A stretch of 64,000 bases of DNA from Butyricimonas faecalis (GCF_003991565.1 NZ_CP032819.1:1302001-1366000), one strand, 5' to 3'; counted from the first letter of the stretch, positions 17,014 to 26,619 are shown. Made by a program: numbers and translations. Notes: a model not told the origin generated them from the letters alone.

Positions 17014-17101
17014 AAAGGTCAGACCTTTGGCTATCTAAGGTCAGACCTTTGGTAGCCTCACCTCGGACTTGAGATAGGCTCAGGTCGGACTTGAGGTATG
17101 C
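17014..17101 (+). repeat. Four tandem 22-bp repeats between mobB and mobC
   Basis: Units begin at 17014, 17036, 17058 and 17080. The first two contain the palindrome AAGGTCAGACCTT and end CTATC or TAGCC; the last two share CGGACTTGAG and end ATAGGC or TATGC. All lie in the 172-base gap before mobC. Confidence 0.65.
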
Positions 17102-17159
17102 TTATGTCCGGGGAAAGCCTTGCGGACATATTGTTCAACTTAAAAACAGAAACAGATTT

Positions 17160-19169
17160 ATGTCACAACAGGAAGACGATTTGAGGGCGTTGGCGAAAAT
17201 CATGGACTTTCTCCGCGCCGTGAGCATTATTCTGGTGGTCGTCCACCTCTATTGGTACGGGTATGAAGCCGTAAGGCTGTGGGGCATCGACATCGGTGTC
17301 GTGGACCGGGTGCTGGTCAATTTCGACCGCACCGCCGGACTGTTCCACCATATCCTTTACACAAAACTTTTTGCGCTGTTGCTATTGGCTCTCTCTTGCT
17401 TGGGTACAAAGGGCGTGAAGGAGGAAAAAATCACGTGGGGCAGGATTTGGACGGTGCTTGCCGCAGGGCTGGCCCTGTTCTTCCTGAACTGGTGGATGCT
17501 CTCCCTGCCGCTGCCCGTGGAAGCCAACGTAGCCTTCTATGCCGCTTCGATGGCGGCGGGCTATGTCTGCCTCCTGATGTCCGGCACGTGGATGAGCCGC
17601 CTCTTGCGCACCAACCTCATGGATGACGTGTTCAACGTGGAAAACGAGAGCTTCATGCAGGAGACGCGCCTCATGGAGAACGAGTATTCGGTGAACCTGC
17701 CTACGCGCTTCTATTACAGGAAGAAGTGGAACGACGGGTACATCAACGTGGTAAACCCGTTCCGCGCTTCCATCGTATTGGGCACTCCGGGCAGCGGAAA
17801 GTCGTATGCCGTGGTAAACAGCTTTATCAAGCAGATGATTGAAAAATCTTACTCGATGTACATCTATGACTTCAAGTTCAGCGACCTTTCCACCATCGCT
17901 TACAACCACCTGATGAACCACGGCGACGGCTACAAGGTCAAGCCGAAGTTCTACGTCATTAACTTCGACGACCCGCGCCGGAGCCACCGCTGCAATCCCA
18001 TTCACCCGGATTTCATGGAGGACATCACCGATGCCTACGAAAGTGCCTATACCATTTTATTAAATTTGAACAAAACTTGGGTGCAAAAGCAAGGCGACTT
18101 CTTCGTGGAGAGTCCGATTATACTTTTTGCCAGTATTATCTGGTTTTTACGGATTTATCAGGATGGAAAGTATTGCACCTTCCCACACGCCATTGAGTTG
18201 CTGAACAGACGTTATGAGGATGTTTTCCCTATTCTCACCAGCTATCCGGAGTTGGAAAACTATCTTTCGCCCTTTATGGACGCTTGGCAGGGAGGTGCAG
18301 CCGAGCAGTTGATGGGGCAAATCGCATCAGCGAAGATACCGCTCTCGCGCATGATTTCCCCACAGCTTTATTGGGTCATGTCAGACAGTGAGTTTACGTT
18401 GGATATTAACAACCCGGATGAGCCTAAGATTCTCTGCGTCGGCAATAATCCCGACCGTCAGAACATCTACGGCGCGGCGTTGGGTCTGTACAATTCCCGA
18501 ATTGTCAAGCTCATTAACAAGAAGGGCAAGCTGAAGTCGGCGGTAATCATCGACGAGCTGCCTACGATTTACTTCAAGGGATTGGATAATCTTATCGCCA
18601 CTGCCCGAAGCAACAAGGTGGCGGTCTGCCTCGGCTTTCAGGACTTTTCGCAGTTGAAACGCGATTATGGGGACAAAGAAGCGGCGGTCGTGATGAACAC
18701 GGTGGGAAACATCTTTTCGGGTCAAGTCGTTGGTGAGACCGCCAAAACGCTTTCCGAGCGTTTCGGCAAAATCTTGCAGAAGCGGCAGAGCGTCACCATC
18801 AACCGGGAGGACAAGTCCACCTCCATCAACACGCAGATGGAGAGCCTGATACCCGCGAGCAAGATTTCCACGCTGACGCAGGGCATGTTCGTGGGCGCGG
18901 TGGCCGACAACTTCAACGAGCGCATCGAGCAGAAAATCTTTCATTGCGAGATTGTGGTGGACGTGGAGAAGGTGAAGCGCGAGGAACAGGCTTACAAGCC
19001 CATCCCCGTCATCACGGACTTCACCGATGCCGACGGCAACGACCGCATGAAGGAAATGATACAGGAGAACTACAACCGCATCAAGGCGGAAGTGCGGCAG
19101 ATTGTCGCCGACGAGTTGCAGCGCATCCAGTCCGACCCGGAACTGCAACACCTCTTGCAGGGCAAGTAA
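17160..19169 (+). CDS. mobC: MobC, type IV coupling protein (VirD4/TraG-like)
   Basis: The 669-residue coupling ATPase delivers the relaxase-DNA complex to the mating channel. Three or four membrane segments occupy the first 150 residues, followed by Walker A GTPGSGKS at about 208-215, and a Walker B-like SAVIIDELPTIYFKG. I use ATG 17160 (MSQQEDDLRALAKIMDF); the upstream extension runs through non-coding repeats. The C-terminal region (QVVGETAKTLSERFGKI) is typical of Bacteroidetes MobC. Confidence 0.94.
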   Translation: MSQQEDDLRALAKIMDFLRAVSIILVVVHLYWYGYEAVRLWGIDIGVVDRVLVNFDRTAGLFHHILYTKLFALLLLALSCLGTKGVKEEKITWGRIWTVLAAGLALFFLNWWMLSLPLPVEANVAFYAASMAAGYVCLLMSGTWMSRLLRTNLMDDVFNVENESFMQETRLMENEYSVNLPTRFYYRKKWNDGYINVVNPFRASIVLGTPGSGKSYAVVNSFIKQMIEKSYSMYIYDFKFSDLSTIAYNHLMNHGDGYKVKPKFYVINFDDPRRSHRCNPIHPDFMEDITDAYESAYTILLNLNKTWVQKQGDFFVESPIILFASIIWFLRIYQDGKYCTFPHAIELLNRRYEDVFPILTSYPELENYLSPFMDAWQGGAAEQLMGQIASAKIPLSRMISPQLYWVMSDSEFTLDINNPDEPKILCVGNNPDRQNIYGAALGLYNSRIVKLINKKGKLKSAVIIDELPTIYFKGLDNLIATARSNKVAVCLGFQDFSQLKRDYGDKEAAVVMNTVGNIFSGQVVGETAKTLSERFGKILQKRQSVTINREDKSTSINTQMESLIPASKISTLTQGMFVGAVADNFNERIEQKIFHCEIVVDVEKVKREEQAYKPIPVITDFTDADGNDRMKEMIQENYNRIKAEVRQIVADELQRIQSDPELQHLLQGK

Positions 19170-19193
19170 AAACGCCATAGGCGAAAAAAGGAA

Positions 19194-19240
19194 AATCCTT
19201 AACTTGGCTGGATGTTCAGACCGGGTTAAGGATTGTCCTT
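19194..19240 (+). terminator. Terminator after mobC
   Basis: AATCCTTAAC (19194-19203) pairs with GTTAAGGATT (19225-19234) around a 21-base loop, followed by GTCCTTTTC. It ends the mob operon. Confidence 0.6.
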
Positions 19241-19269
19241 TTCTCGTTGATTGACAATTGAAATGAAAA

Positions 19270-20424
19270 TTACTGCATTGGTTTCTCCGTTTTATACAGC
19301 AGATGGGGCATTTCTTTTCCATTGTATATAATGGTATGGCTGCCGCAAGGTTTCATGGCAATGGCTTCCGCCACACGGATGGAGGACGTGTTTTCGGGAC
19401 GGATGCTGCAATAGACCTCTTGCAAGCCCAGTTTCTCGAAAGCGTACCGCAGGCATCTTCGGGCGGCTTCCGTGGCATAGCCGTTGTGCCAATACGCATT
19501 GTCCAGGATGTAGCCGAGTTCCACCGCTTCATTCCCGTTTATCACGCTTTTCATCAGCCCGGCCTGTCCGATAAGTTTGCCCCCGTCTTTCAACACAAGG
19601 GCGAAATACCCGTAGCCGTCCTTGCGGTAACGGGAGAACTGGCGGTTCACCCATTGGCGCACCTCCTTCTTGTCAAAGCCGTGTTCCCATGCGTACATGA
19701 CTTCCGACTTGCCCATGAGGGCGAGCAACGCGCCCGTGTCCTTGCGGGTGATTTTGCGGATGACGAGCCGTTCCGTTTCCATGATCGTGAGCGACTCGGC
19801 GTAGGTCTTTATCTCCAAGCCGTCGTCTTTCCACTCCTTGACCATCTTCCGGACGGTATCATCCACCAGCCTGCGGTAGGCGTCATCGGGAACGGCTTTC
19901 AAGTAAAACGTGTCATTGGTTTCCTTCAACACCCAATCGGCTATGTCCTGCAAGTCCTTCCCTTCGGGGATATAGTCCTTGTGTATCATGTACTCGTTGA
20001 TGTTGTCCTCCAGTAGTTCCTCCATGGCGGTACGGGTGTCTTCCTCCAATTCCGAAAACGGGGTTTCCGCTACCTGAAAAATGTCGTTGTTCCATTCATC
20101 CGCTTCTTCATCGTCCTCTTCCGGCACAAAAACGCCCCGTTTCATGTCCAGCATCTCCTGCGCGAATTTTCCCGACTCCCTGTCCTTGTACTTCTTGGCA
20201 TATTTTTCCAGCAGTTCCCAGTCCTGCCGCCTCATGGGGAAGCGGAACGCGGCGCGTTCCACCTCGTTGCAGCGCATCATGTCCGCCTGTTCGTCCTTTG
20301 GAAGCGACTGGCATTCCTTGCAGATGTGCAGCGCGTGTCCTCTGCCCGAGAAGCTCTCGTTGGACTTGTGGCAGCCGCATACCTTGCAGTAGTGTCCGCC
20401 GTGTTTCCTTTTCTTCTTCACCAT
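19270..20424 (-). CDS. Zinc-finger protein fused to a GNAT acetyltransferase
   Basis: A 384-residue two-part protein. The N-terminus has a four-Cys zinc finger (CKVCGCHKSNESF ... HICKECQ) like that of HNH or DNA-binding proteins. The middle is acidic and helical. From about residue 215 there is a complete RimJ/RimL-type GNAT domain (METERLVIRKITRKDTGALL ... GYATEAARRCLRYAFEKLG), which would transfer an acetyl group from acetyl-CoA. ATG 20424 lies one base after the stop of the AlbA-like gene; an upstream in-frame GTG at 20433 overlaps that gene. The substrate is unknown; such a fusion is unusual. Confidence 0.75.
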   Translation of the reverse strand: MVKKKRKHGGHYCKVCGCHKSNESFSGRGHALHICKECQSLPKDEQADMMRCNEVERAAFRFPMRRQDWELLEKYAKKYKDRESGKFAQEMLDMKRGVFVPEEDDEEADEWNNDIFQVAETPFSELEEDTRTAMEELLEDNINEYMIHKDYIPEGKDLQDIADWVLKETNDTFYLKAVPDDAYRRLVDDTVRKMVKEWKDDGLEIKTYAESLTIMETERLVIRKITRKDTGALLALMGKSEVMYAWEHGFDKKEVRQWVNRQFSRYRKDGYGYFALVLKDGGKLIGQAGLMKSVINGNEAVELGYILDNAYWHNGYATEAARRCLRYAFEKLGLQEVYCSIRPENTSSIRVAEAIAMKPCGSHTIIYNGKEMPHLLYKTEKPMQ

Positions 20425-20425
20425 G

Positions 20426-21889
20426 TTACTCACCCCTTTCCAGCAAAGCCTTTCCTTGTTCGGTGAGCCTGTATTTCTGCTTGGGATGTTTCGGCTGGTC
20501 AGGATAGAGCGGTTCCACCAATCCGGCTTCCATAGACGGGTTAAGGTAATTGCCCAAGAAATTCTCCCTGTCCTTCAGTTCCATCATTCCCATCATTTCT
20601 TTCAGCGAGCAAGTGTGTTCCCCTATCAGTTCAATGAGCCGGACGATGCTTGTCGGGTACTTGTCGGGTGCTTGTCGGGTACTTGTCGGATGCTTGTCGG
20701 ATGCTTGTCCAGCCGTTTCCATCTCATAGCGGAATACCACCCATACGGAACTCCCGTCCGTGTGGAATTCCGGGTCGGGTATGCCGGCACGGCGGCACTC
20801 GTCTATCATCAGGCTGATGCCGCGACCCCAGCTTTCCAGCAACTCGCTTTTGTAAAGCACGTTGGCTATGATGAGGTTGGGCGGCTCTGAACTGTGTCCG
20901 CCAAGCAGTTTTTCAAGGGTCATGTCGGGAGGGAACGCGCCGCTGCTCTCTATTTCCACGCGGTCGTCATAAATGGCGATGCCCACCGAACCGCCCGGAC
21001 GGTGGTAGGCTCTGTGACAAAAGGCGTTGATGCAACATTCCCTCAATGCCTTGTAAGGTATGCTCAGCTTTTCTTCACGGTACAGCCCCTCTATTTTACC
21101 CGACAAGGACAGGTGCTTGAAAAAAAACGACATGGCAGCGTCCAATAGCGCGTAGATGTTCCCTTGCTGTCTTTGGTTGTCTATGAATTCCTCTTTGCTT
21201 GTGCCTCTGAACCTTGCCATTCGCAACAGGCATTGGGGATAGTCGTACAGATTGCGCCCGAACAGTACGGCGGCGGCATTGTTCAGCTTCCCGTCATGCA
21301 ACAGGTCGAATTTTTCAAGGATGGCGGGTATTTCTTCGCGAATGGTGGTTTCCGGCAGGCGTCCGCAGTTGATTCCGGCGCGTACCGCACCGATGATGAC
21401 ATTCTCGTCGAGGTCGCTGATTTGCAGGTCGGGGTTGGGGATTGCCTCCCAACTGTATTTGCCGCCCCTTTGCATCAGCAGGTGGTTGTACTTGTCCTGC
21501 GGCATGACAGACGTCACGCTTTCTATCCGCTGGTAAGCCCTGCCTTTATATGTGAACGGACGCATATAGCGTTGTTCCTCAGCATATAAGGCAATGACCT
21601 GTTTGTCCGTGTCGGGAATGTTTGCGTATGAGACCGTTATCGTGGCAAACGGCTCGAATAGGCGGATGGCTTCCGCAATTTCCCGTTTCGTCTTGTCGCT
21701 CACTTCCTGACCGGTGATTTTCCCGTTGTCAGCCACGCCGAACAGTACCGTACCGCCCTCGCCGTTGAGGAAGGCGCACAGTGTCTCCATGCCGCGCTCC
21801 AACTGCCCGGTGATCAGCTTGTATTCTGTCCGTCCCCCTTCATCGCCGGAGGCCAGTTTGCGTATGTCGTCTATATTGGTTATATTCAT
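20426..21889 (-). CDS. AlbA_2 (Schlafen-like) / histidine-kinase-type ATPase regulator
   Basis: A 487-residue protein. The N-terminal AlbA_2 domain (ASGDEGGRTEYKLI ... FLNGEGGTVLFGVADNG) is a putative DNA-binding fold, then an HATPase-like part (ECCINAFCHRAYHRPGGSVGIAIYDDRVEIESSGAFP) and a C-terminal winged-helix-like region (SLKEMMGMMELKDRENFLGNYL). I use ATG 21889; the upstream frame adds seven residues. Between ATPase and C-terminus the DNA is a run of 11-bp repeats that encodes DKHPTSTRQAPDKYPTS. Proteins of this type are regulators in mobile elements and defence islands; the function here is unproven. Confidence 0.8.
   Translation of the reverse strand: MNITNIDDIRKLASGDEGGRTEYKLITGQLERGMETLCAFLNGEGGTVLFGVADNGKITGQEVSDKTKREIAEAIRLFEPFATITVSYANIPDTDKQVIALYAEEQRYMRPFTYKGRAYQRIESVTSVMPQDKYNHLLMQRGGKYSWEAIPNPDLQISDLDENVIIGAVRAGINCGRLPETTIREEIPAILEKFDLLHDGKLNNAAAVLFGRNLYDYPQCLLRMARFRGTSKEEFIDNQRQQGNIYALLDAAMSFFFKHLSLSGKIEGLYREEKLSIPYKALRECCINAFCHRAYHRPGGSVGIAIYDDRVEIESSGAFPPDMTLEKLLGGHSSEPPNLIIANVLYKSELLESWGRGISLMIDECRRAGIPDPEFHTDGSSVWVVFRYEMETAGQASDKHPTSTRQAPDKYPTSIVRLIELIGEHTCSLKEMMGMMELKDRENFLGNYLNPSMEAGLVEPLYPDQPKHPKQKYRLTEQGKALLERGE
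20649..20703. repeat. Five tandem 11-bp repeats inside the AlbA_2-type gene
   Basis: Units CTTGTCGGGTA, CTTGTCGGGTG, CTTGTCGGGTA, CTTGTCGGATG, CTTGTCGGATG (plus-strand reading), then a partial unit. Eleven is not a multiple of three, so gain or loss of one unit would shift the frame. Confidence 0.7.
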
Positions 21890-21982
21890 GCGTAATCGTT
21901 TGGAGGGCAAAAATAATCATTTGACCGACAGATACGAAATTTTGGAGCATTTTCTTGCAAATTGTCATTGCTAGAACAGGAA

Positions 21983-22030
21983 AAAGAAACCGGGAGCAAG
22001 GGGCTTCTACCCATACACCTTGTTCCCGGT
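21983..22030 (-). terminator. Terminator after rteC
   Basis: On the minus strand ACCGGGAACAAGG (22030-22018) pairs with CCTTGCTCCCGGT (22001-21989) around a 16-base loop and is followed by TTCTTTTTCC. A strong rho-independent terminator, 22 bases past the rteC stop. Confidence 0.8.
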
Positions 22031-22052
22031 CATGAATCAGACAGAAAAACTT

Positions 22053-22688
22053 TCATCTCTTGCGTGCCCGTTCCCGCTCATCGTCTTTCACGATTCGCTC
22101 GTTCAGCTTTTCGGAAGCCCGGTCGAAGAAATAGGTACGGCTGTCATTTTTCCGACGACGGATATCCACATAGGCGTTGTAGCACTGACTGGGCTTCAAC
22201 TCCATGCCGAAGAATCGGGAGAAATGGACCATCAGTTCCTGGATACCGGTTTCTCCGCCGTTGATACATTTCAGGGTGTCGAGCCCGTACAATAATTCCA
22301 CTAGGTCGGATATGCTGCCTGTCCAACATATCGGAGGGGCATCAGAAGGAGGGGCGCCGGTTTTCTCGCCGGTAAACATGTGGGAGGGCGGCAACGGATG
22401 GTATTCCCGGGCAAGGAACCGTAGCATCTTGCGCACAAAGGCAAGGGCCTTGTGTACATGCAGATTCAGTTCGCTCTCATGGCTCCTGCCTTGCAGGGCC
22501 TCATGGTATTGCAGCTCCGTTTCCGCATAGCTCAGGGCGTGTACCGGATGTCCGCTTTCGGGCGGGATGAGACAGAGTTGGATGACCCTTTGTGTAAACT
22601 CATCGTAGGCCGTGCGTAACCCGGTGCGGCTGTCGGGATTGCTTATCAGACGGAAAAACTCGGTTTCCGTCAAGGTGAGATGTTCCAT
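22053..22688 (-). CDS. rteC: RteC, regulator of excision
   Basis: A 211-residue protein of the RteC family (starts MEHLTLTETEFFRLIS; C-terminus YNAYVDIRRRKNDSRTYFFDRASEKLNERIVKDDERERARKR in parts). In CTnDOT, RteB activates rteC and RteC binds upstream of the excision operon to turn on xis and exc. It sits 267 bases after rteB, on the same strand, and has its own terminator, as expected for separate RteB-dependent transcription. Confidence 0.92.
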   Translation of the reverse strand: MEHLTLTETEFFRLISNPDSRTGLRTAYDEFTQRVIQLCLIPPESGHPVHALSYAETELQYHEALQGRSHESELNLHVHKALAFVRKMLRFLAREYHPLPPSHMFTGEKTGAPPSDAPPICWTGSISDLVELLYGLDTLKCINGGETGIQELMVHFSRFFGMELKPSQCYNAYVDIRRRKNDSRTYFFDRASEKLNERIVKDDERERARKR

Positions 22689-22955
22689 TTGTTCCTAATT
22701 TTTTGTTTTTACTCGGATGAAATGTGCGCACATACATCCATAGGAGCAAATGATAGTCCAATTACAATGTTATGGTGATGAACTTGTATGCAATTTCTTG
22801 CAAATCAAGCTCTTGGCAGACGAAAATTTGTTTTAAGGAAGAATAGGCAGCCTCCTTCCCGTGTCCGACTTCCGGACAGGTGTCCGTTTTTCGTACACAG
22901 TACCGCCCTTTCTTTCCGCTTTTTTCCATTCCGTTTCGTCCTTTCCCCTGCCATG
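22689..22955 (-). promoter_or_regulatory. rteB-rteC intergenic region
   Basis: 267 bases without a gene. By analogy with CTnDOT the RteB-activated rteC promoter lies here. I see no confident -12/-24 or TAnnTTTG box. Confidence 0.4.
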
Positions 22956-24257
22956 TCACCTCTTCGTCTGAATCCCATACAGGTCCATTTTCTCGTACAG
23001 CGTGCTCCGGCTTATGCCCAGCAGTCTGGCGGCCTCTTTCCGATTATGCCCGGCCTTTTCCAAAGCCTGGCATATCCGCTTCTTTTCCATGCATTCCCCT
23101 TTCAAGGCAATGTCAGGATCGGAAGGCTTTCCGGACTCATCCAAGTTCAATTCTTCCGCCGTCACCAATTCCCCTTGGGCAAAAAGCACGGCGGATTGGA
23201 CCGCCTGTTTCAGTTCCCGTACGTTTCCCGGCCAGTCATGGGCCAGCAACCGTTTCTTCGCCTCCGCATCGAAACCTTTTACCTGTCTGCCATGCTCTTG
23301 GTTGTAAAGTTCCCGGAAGAATTCAGCAAGCGGCAGGATGTCTTCCGGGCATTCCCTGAGCGGGGGTACTTTCACGGTGTACTCACTCAATCGGAAATAC
23401 AGGTCCCGGCGGAAACGCCTTTCCGATATGGCTTCTTCCAGATTCTCGTTCGTTGCGGTGATGATGCGCACGTTGGCTTTCCTGTCTTTTGTGCCGCCGA
23501 CAGGACGGTAACGCCTGTCCTGTATGGCGCAGAGCAGCATCTGCTGTACGCCGAGGGGAAGGTTGCCTATCTCATCCAGGAACAACGTTCCTCCCTCGGC
23601 TTCCGACCAATAGCCTTCCTTGCGCCCGACCGCCCCGGTAAAAGCCCCTTTTTCATGCCCAAACAAGGCGGAAGCGGCCAGACTTTCGGATAACAGCCCG
23701 CAGTCCACTGTCACGAACGGTTTGTCCGCACGGTCGCTTTGGGCATGTATCTTTTCAGCGATATGTTTCTTTCCTGTACCGTTCTCACCCCGAACCATCA
23801 CGCAGATGTCGGCTTTGGCTAGGACGTGGAGACGTCCGAATACTTTCTGGTAGGCTTCGCTCTCCCTTATGAACAGGGGTTCCTCATGGAATGACTGCCT
23901 TTTCTGCAAGTCTTGGAGCATGGCGGGAAGCTGGCTGGTCAGCAGTTTCTTGGGGATATAGTCTTCCGCTCCGGATTTCATGGAACGCACGGCGGTAGGC
24001 ACTTCCGCATAATCCGTCATGATGACGTAGGGATTGTGCTTCCCCTCGCGGCGCAGTTCTTCAAGCAACAGGATGCCGTCACCGTCAGGCAACCGGAGGT
24101 CGGCAAGCACGATGTCGTCATCTTCCAGCATTGAAAACAGTTTCCGGGCACCGGTGCAATCGGAGGTACTGACTGTCCGGTATCCGTTTTCTTCCAAAAA
24201 ATTGCAGACATACCTGCTGTACACAAGGTTGTCTTCCACTACGATTATCTTTCCCAT
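22956..24257 (-). CDS. rteB: RteB, sigma-54-type response regulator
   Basis: A 433-residue NtrC-type regulator. The receiver domain (IIVVEDNLVYSRYV; phospho-acceptor Asp in VLADLRLPD), AAA+ domain with Walker A GENGTGKK and the sigma-54 contact motif GAFTGA, and a Fis-type HTH at the C-terminus (GHNRKEAARLLGISRSTLY) are all intact. The start ATG 24257 overlaps the rteA end by 13 bases; the longer frame is out-of-frame rteA sequence. RteB activates rteC and, in CTnDOT, mobilisation of other elements. Confidence 0.94.
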   Translation of the reverse strand: MGKIIVVEDNLVYSRYVCNFLEENGYRTVSTSDCTGARKLFSMLEDDDIVLADLRLPDGDGILLLEELRREGKHNPYVIMTDYAEVPTAVRSMKSGAEDYIPKKLLTSQLPAMLQDLQKRQSFHEEPLFIRESEAYQKVFGRLHVLAKADICVMVRGENGTGKKHIAEKIHAQSDRADKPFVTVDCGLLSESLAASALFGHEKGAFTGAVGRKEGYWSEAEGGTLFLDEIGNLPLGVQQMLLCAIQDRRYRPVGGTKDRKANVRIITATNENLEEAISERRFRRDLYFRLSEYTVKVPPLRECPEDILPLAEFFRELYNQEHGRQVKGFDAEAKKRLLAHDWPGNVRELKQAVQSAVLFAQGELVTAEELNLDESGKPSDPDIALKGECMEKKRICQALEKAGHNRKEAARLLGISRSTLYEKMDLYGIQTKR

Positions 24258-26560
24258 TTCTTCATCTCCTTTCTGGCGGCTTCTATGATGGTTTCTCCTT
24301 GTTCCAACACGGCACGGGCTGCATAGGCGACTTCTTCGTCCGAGTACGGTTCCTTGTGGATGGCTTCGTGCAACTTCTGCAAGGGGCGTTCCGTCCGTAT
24401 CACCATCCATGAGCTCCTCAAATGGTGTACCCAGCTGTTCAAGGCTGTCAAGTCTTTCCTTTCGGATGCCTTCCGGACTTCCTCTATCTCTTTCTCCGTT
24501 TCGGCAATCAGCTGCTCCAATGTTTTCCGCTTGTCGCCGAAAGCCAACAGGGCGGAGAAGTCCGGCTGCCGGTTCCCTCTTTCACGGATGCAGTGCCGTG
24601 TCGCCTCCATCAGTTCGTCTATGGAAAACGGCTTGGGAAGCAATCCGGAAAATCCGGCTTCTTTCAGTTCCTCCTCCGATACATAGCCGGCCGCAGTAGC
24701 TGCCACGATGGGAAGTTCACGGGAATTGCCGATGTCGGACATGCGCAGCAGTTCCAGAATCTCGTAGCCGTTCGCTTCCGGCATTCTCAAGTCTGTTATC
24801 AACAGGTCATAATCCTTGCTCCGTATCCTGTCGGTCAGCTCGGCCAACGTAAGGCAGTTGTCGCATGAAACGCCACATTGAAGGTACATCTCGCGCATCA
24901 GGCGGAGCGTCACCGGGTCGTTGTCTATGGCCAGCACGGAACATCCGGCCAGTGAAGGACGGACATCCATTGACTTCTCTTCTTCCGGTACTTCTTCGGC
25001 TTTCGGCAGCGGCAGGACAACGGTGAAGCGGCTTCCTATGCCAGGTTTGCTCTGTACGGAAGCAGAACCCTGCATCAGCTGTACGAGATTGGTCACAATG
25101 GCAAGGCCCAGCCCGAAGCCGTCCTGAGTCACAGCATTGCCCAGACGTTCGAAGGGGGCGAAAATCTGTTCCTGCTTTTCTTCCGGGATGCCCGTCCCGG
25201 TATCCTGCACGTACAGGATGAAGTTGCCGTCCTTATAGTCCGTGCAGAGTGTAATGCGACCGCTGCGGGTAAACTTGACCGCATTGGAGAGCAGGTTGCT
25301 TCCGATGCGCAATATGCGCTCCTTATCGCCTCCCAGCACTTCTGTCGTCTGGTTGTCAGTCACGAATTCGATTCCTTTGGCTTCAGCCAAAGGGGCGAAC
25401 TCCGTTTCCAACACAGTTGCTATTGACTCGGAGCGGAATGGACGGATATGCAGCTTTTCTTTATGGATCTCCAGCCTGAAAAATTCCAGCAGCTCGGTGG
25501 TCATGGAAGCCATGCGGCTGGCAGATTCACGCACGGTTAATATGTGGCGTACCCGGTCTTCCAGGGCTTCATCCCGGAGCAGGAGTTCTGCATTGCCGCT
25601 TATCGCCGTCAGGGCCGTGCGCATTTCATGGCTGACAGTCTGCATCAGGTTGTGACGGAATTGCAGCAATTGCCGGTTCTTCTCATTGCTCGCCTGCAAT
25701 TCGCCGATAAGTTCTTCGCGTTTCTTTTTTTCGCCATGATTGCGGCGGATTTCCCGGTGGATGGCGATGTGGAACAGGATTAAAAGGAGGATGGCGGTGG
25801 ACAAGGTAGAGGTGAGCAGGAGCGTGGAACGGCTTTGCGCTTCCATTATCTTATGCTCACGCTGAAAGAAGGCTTCCTGCACTTGCCTGTCCAGATTCTT
25901 GATGAGGTGGTTCAGCCGGGCGTTCAATGCCAGATTGCGGGCGTACAGGCTGTCGGCACTGGTTTCCATATCCTCCGTCCCTTCCTGCTGCATGGCAATC
26001 AGGCTGTCACTGAATGCGTGCAGTTCTCCGGCGGAAGGCAAAACCCGGACGGTTTTCTTGGCGCCCAACGCTCCCAGTATATTGTCCCTTCTTTTCCTCA
26101 CGGTGCGTATGCGGGTGGCACGTTCCGCCACTTTGGGCAGATGGTGGACAAGCAGACTGTCAGCAGCATCCTGTATCCCGATGGCTTCCACGACACGGAA
26201 CAAGTGCATTTCCTTGTCGGCAAGCAGGTGCCGGAGCGTGTCTATCTGTTCGGGACGTACATGCTGCCTGCACCGGGGCTTCAAGGCCAGCAGCAGGCTG
26301 TCTGTGGACAGCCGTTTCTGGCGATAGTTTGCCGTATCTGCATTTTCTTGGCTGATCAGGCTCTCGCCCAGCAGGGAAAGCTCGGTGATGTGAAGGTGTG
26401 CGGCATGGATGTCATTCCGTACCGATTGCAGGTCATGCACTTCGAAATCTATCTCCCGCATCCGGCTACGCTCACGAAAGAGGATAACCACCATTCCGAC
26501 TATGGCGGCCAGCAACAGGAAGTTCCCGGCATATATCTTTTGTGTCAAGGATACTTTCAT
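24245..26560 (-). CDS. rteA: RteA, hybrid sensor histidine kinase
   Basis: A 771-residue membrane kinase paired with RteB. Two membrane segments (about residues 11-29 and 244-266) enclose a periplasmic sensor. A HisKA motif (MQTVSHEMRTALTAISG), an HATPase with DTGTGIPEEK and FGLGLAIV, an attached receiver (DLLITDLRMPEANG) and a C-terminal Hpt-like helix (WVHHLRSSW) follow. In CTnDOT the gene is downstream of tetQ and induced with tetracycline; here no tetQ precedes it. Confidence 0.94.
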   Translation of the reverse strand: MKVSLTQKIYAGNFLLLAAIVGMVVILFRERSRMREIDFEVHDLQSVRNDIHAAHLHITELSLLGESLISQENADTANYRQKRLSTDSLLLALKPRCRQHVRPEQIDTLRHLLADKEMHLFRVVEAIGIQDAADSLLVHHLPKVAERATRIRTVRKRRDNILGALGAKKTVRVLPSAGELHAFSDSLIAMQQEGTEDMETSADSLYARNLALNARLNHLIKNLDRQVQEAFFQREHKIMEAQSRSTLLLTSTLSTAILLLILFHIAIHREIRRNHGEKKKREELIGELQASNEKNRQLLQFRHNLMQTVSHEMRTALTAISGNAELLLRDEALEDRVRHILTVRESASRMASMTTELLEFFRLEIHKEKLHIRPFRSESIATVLETEFAPLAEAKGIEFVTDNQTTEVLGGDKERILRIGSNLLSNAVKFTRSGRITLCTDYKDGNFILYVQDTGTGIPEEKQEQIFAPFERLGNAVTQDGFGLGLAIVTNLVQLMQGSASVQSKPGIGSRFTVVLPLPKAEEVPEEEKSMDVRPSLAGCSVLAIDNDPVTLRLMREMYLQCGVSCDNCLTLAELTDRIRSKDYDLLITDLRMPEANGYEILELLRMSDIGNSRELPIVAATAAGYVSEEELKEAGFSGLLPKPFSIDELMEATRHCIRERGNRQPDFSALLAFGDKRKTLEQLIAETEKEIEEVRKASERKDLTALNSWVHHLRSSWMVIRTERPLQKLHEAIHKEPYSDEEVAYAARAVLEQGETIIEAARKEMKKWER

Positions 26561-26619
26561 TGCTAGTCATATTATCCGTAGTGCATTCTCTCATCAGAAT
26601 GTGCTACCTCGTTTATGGG

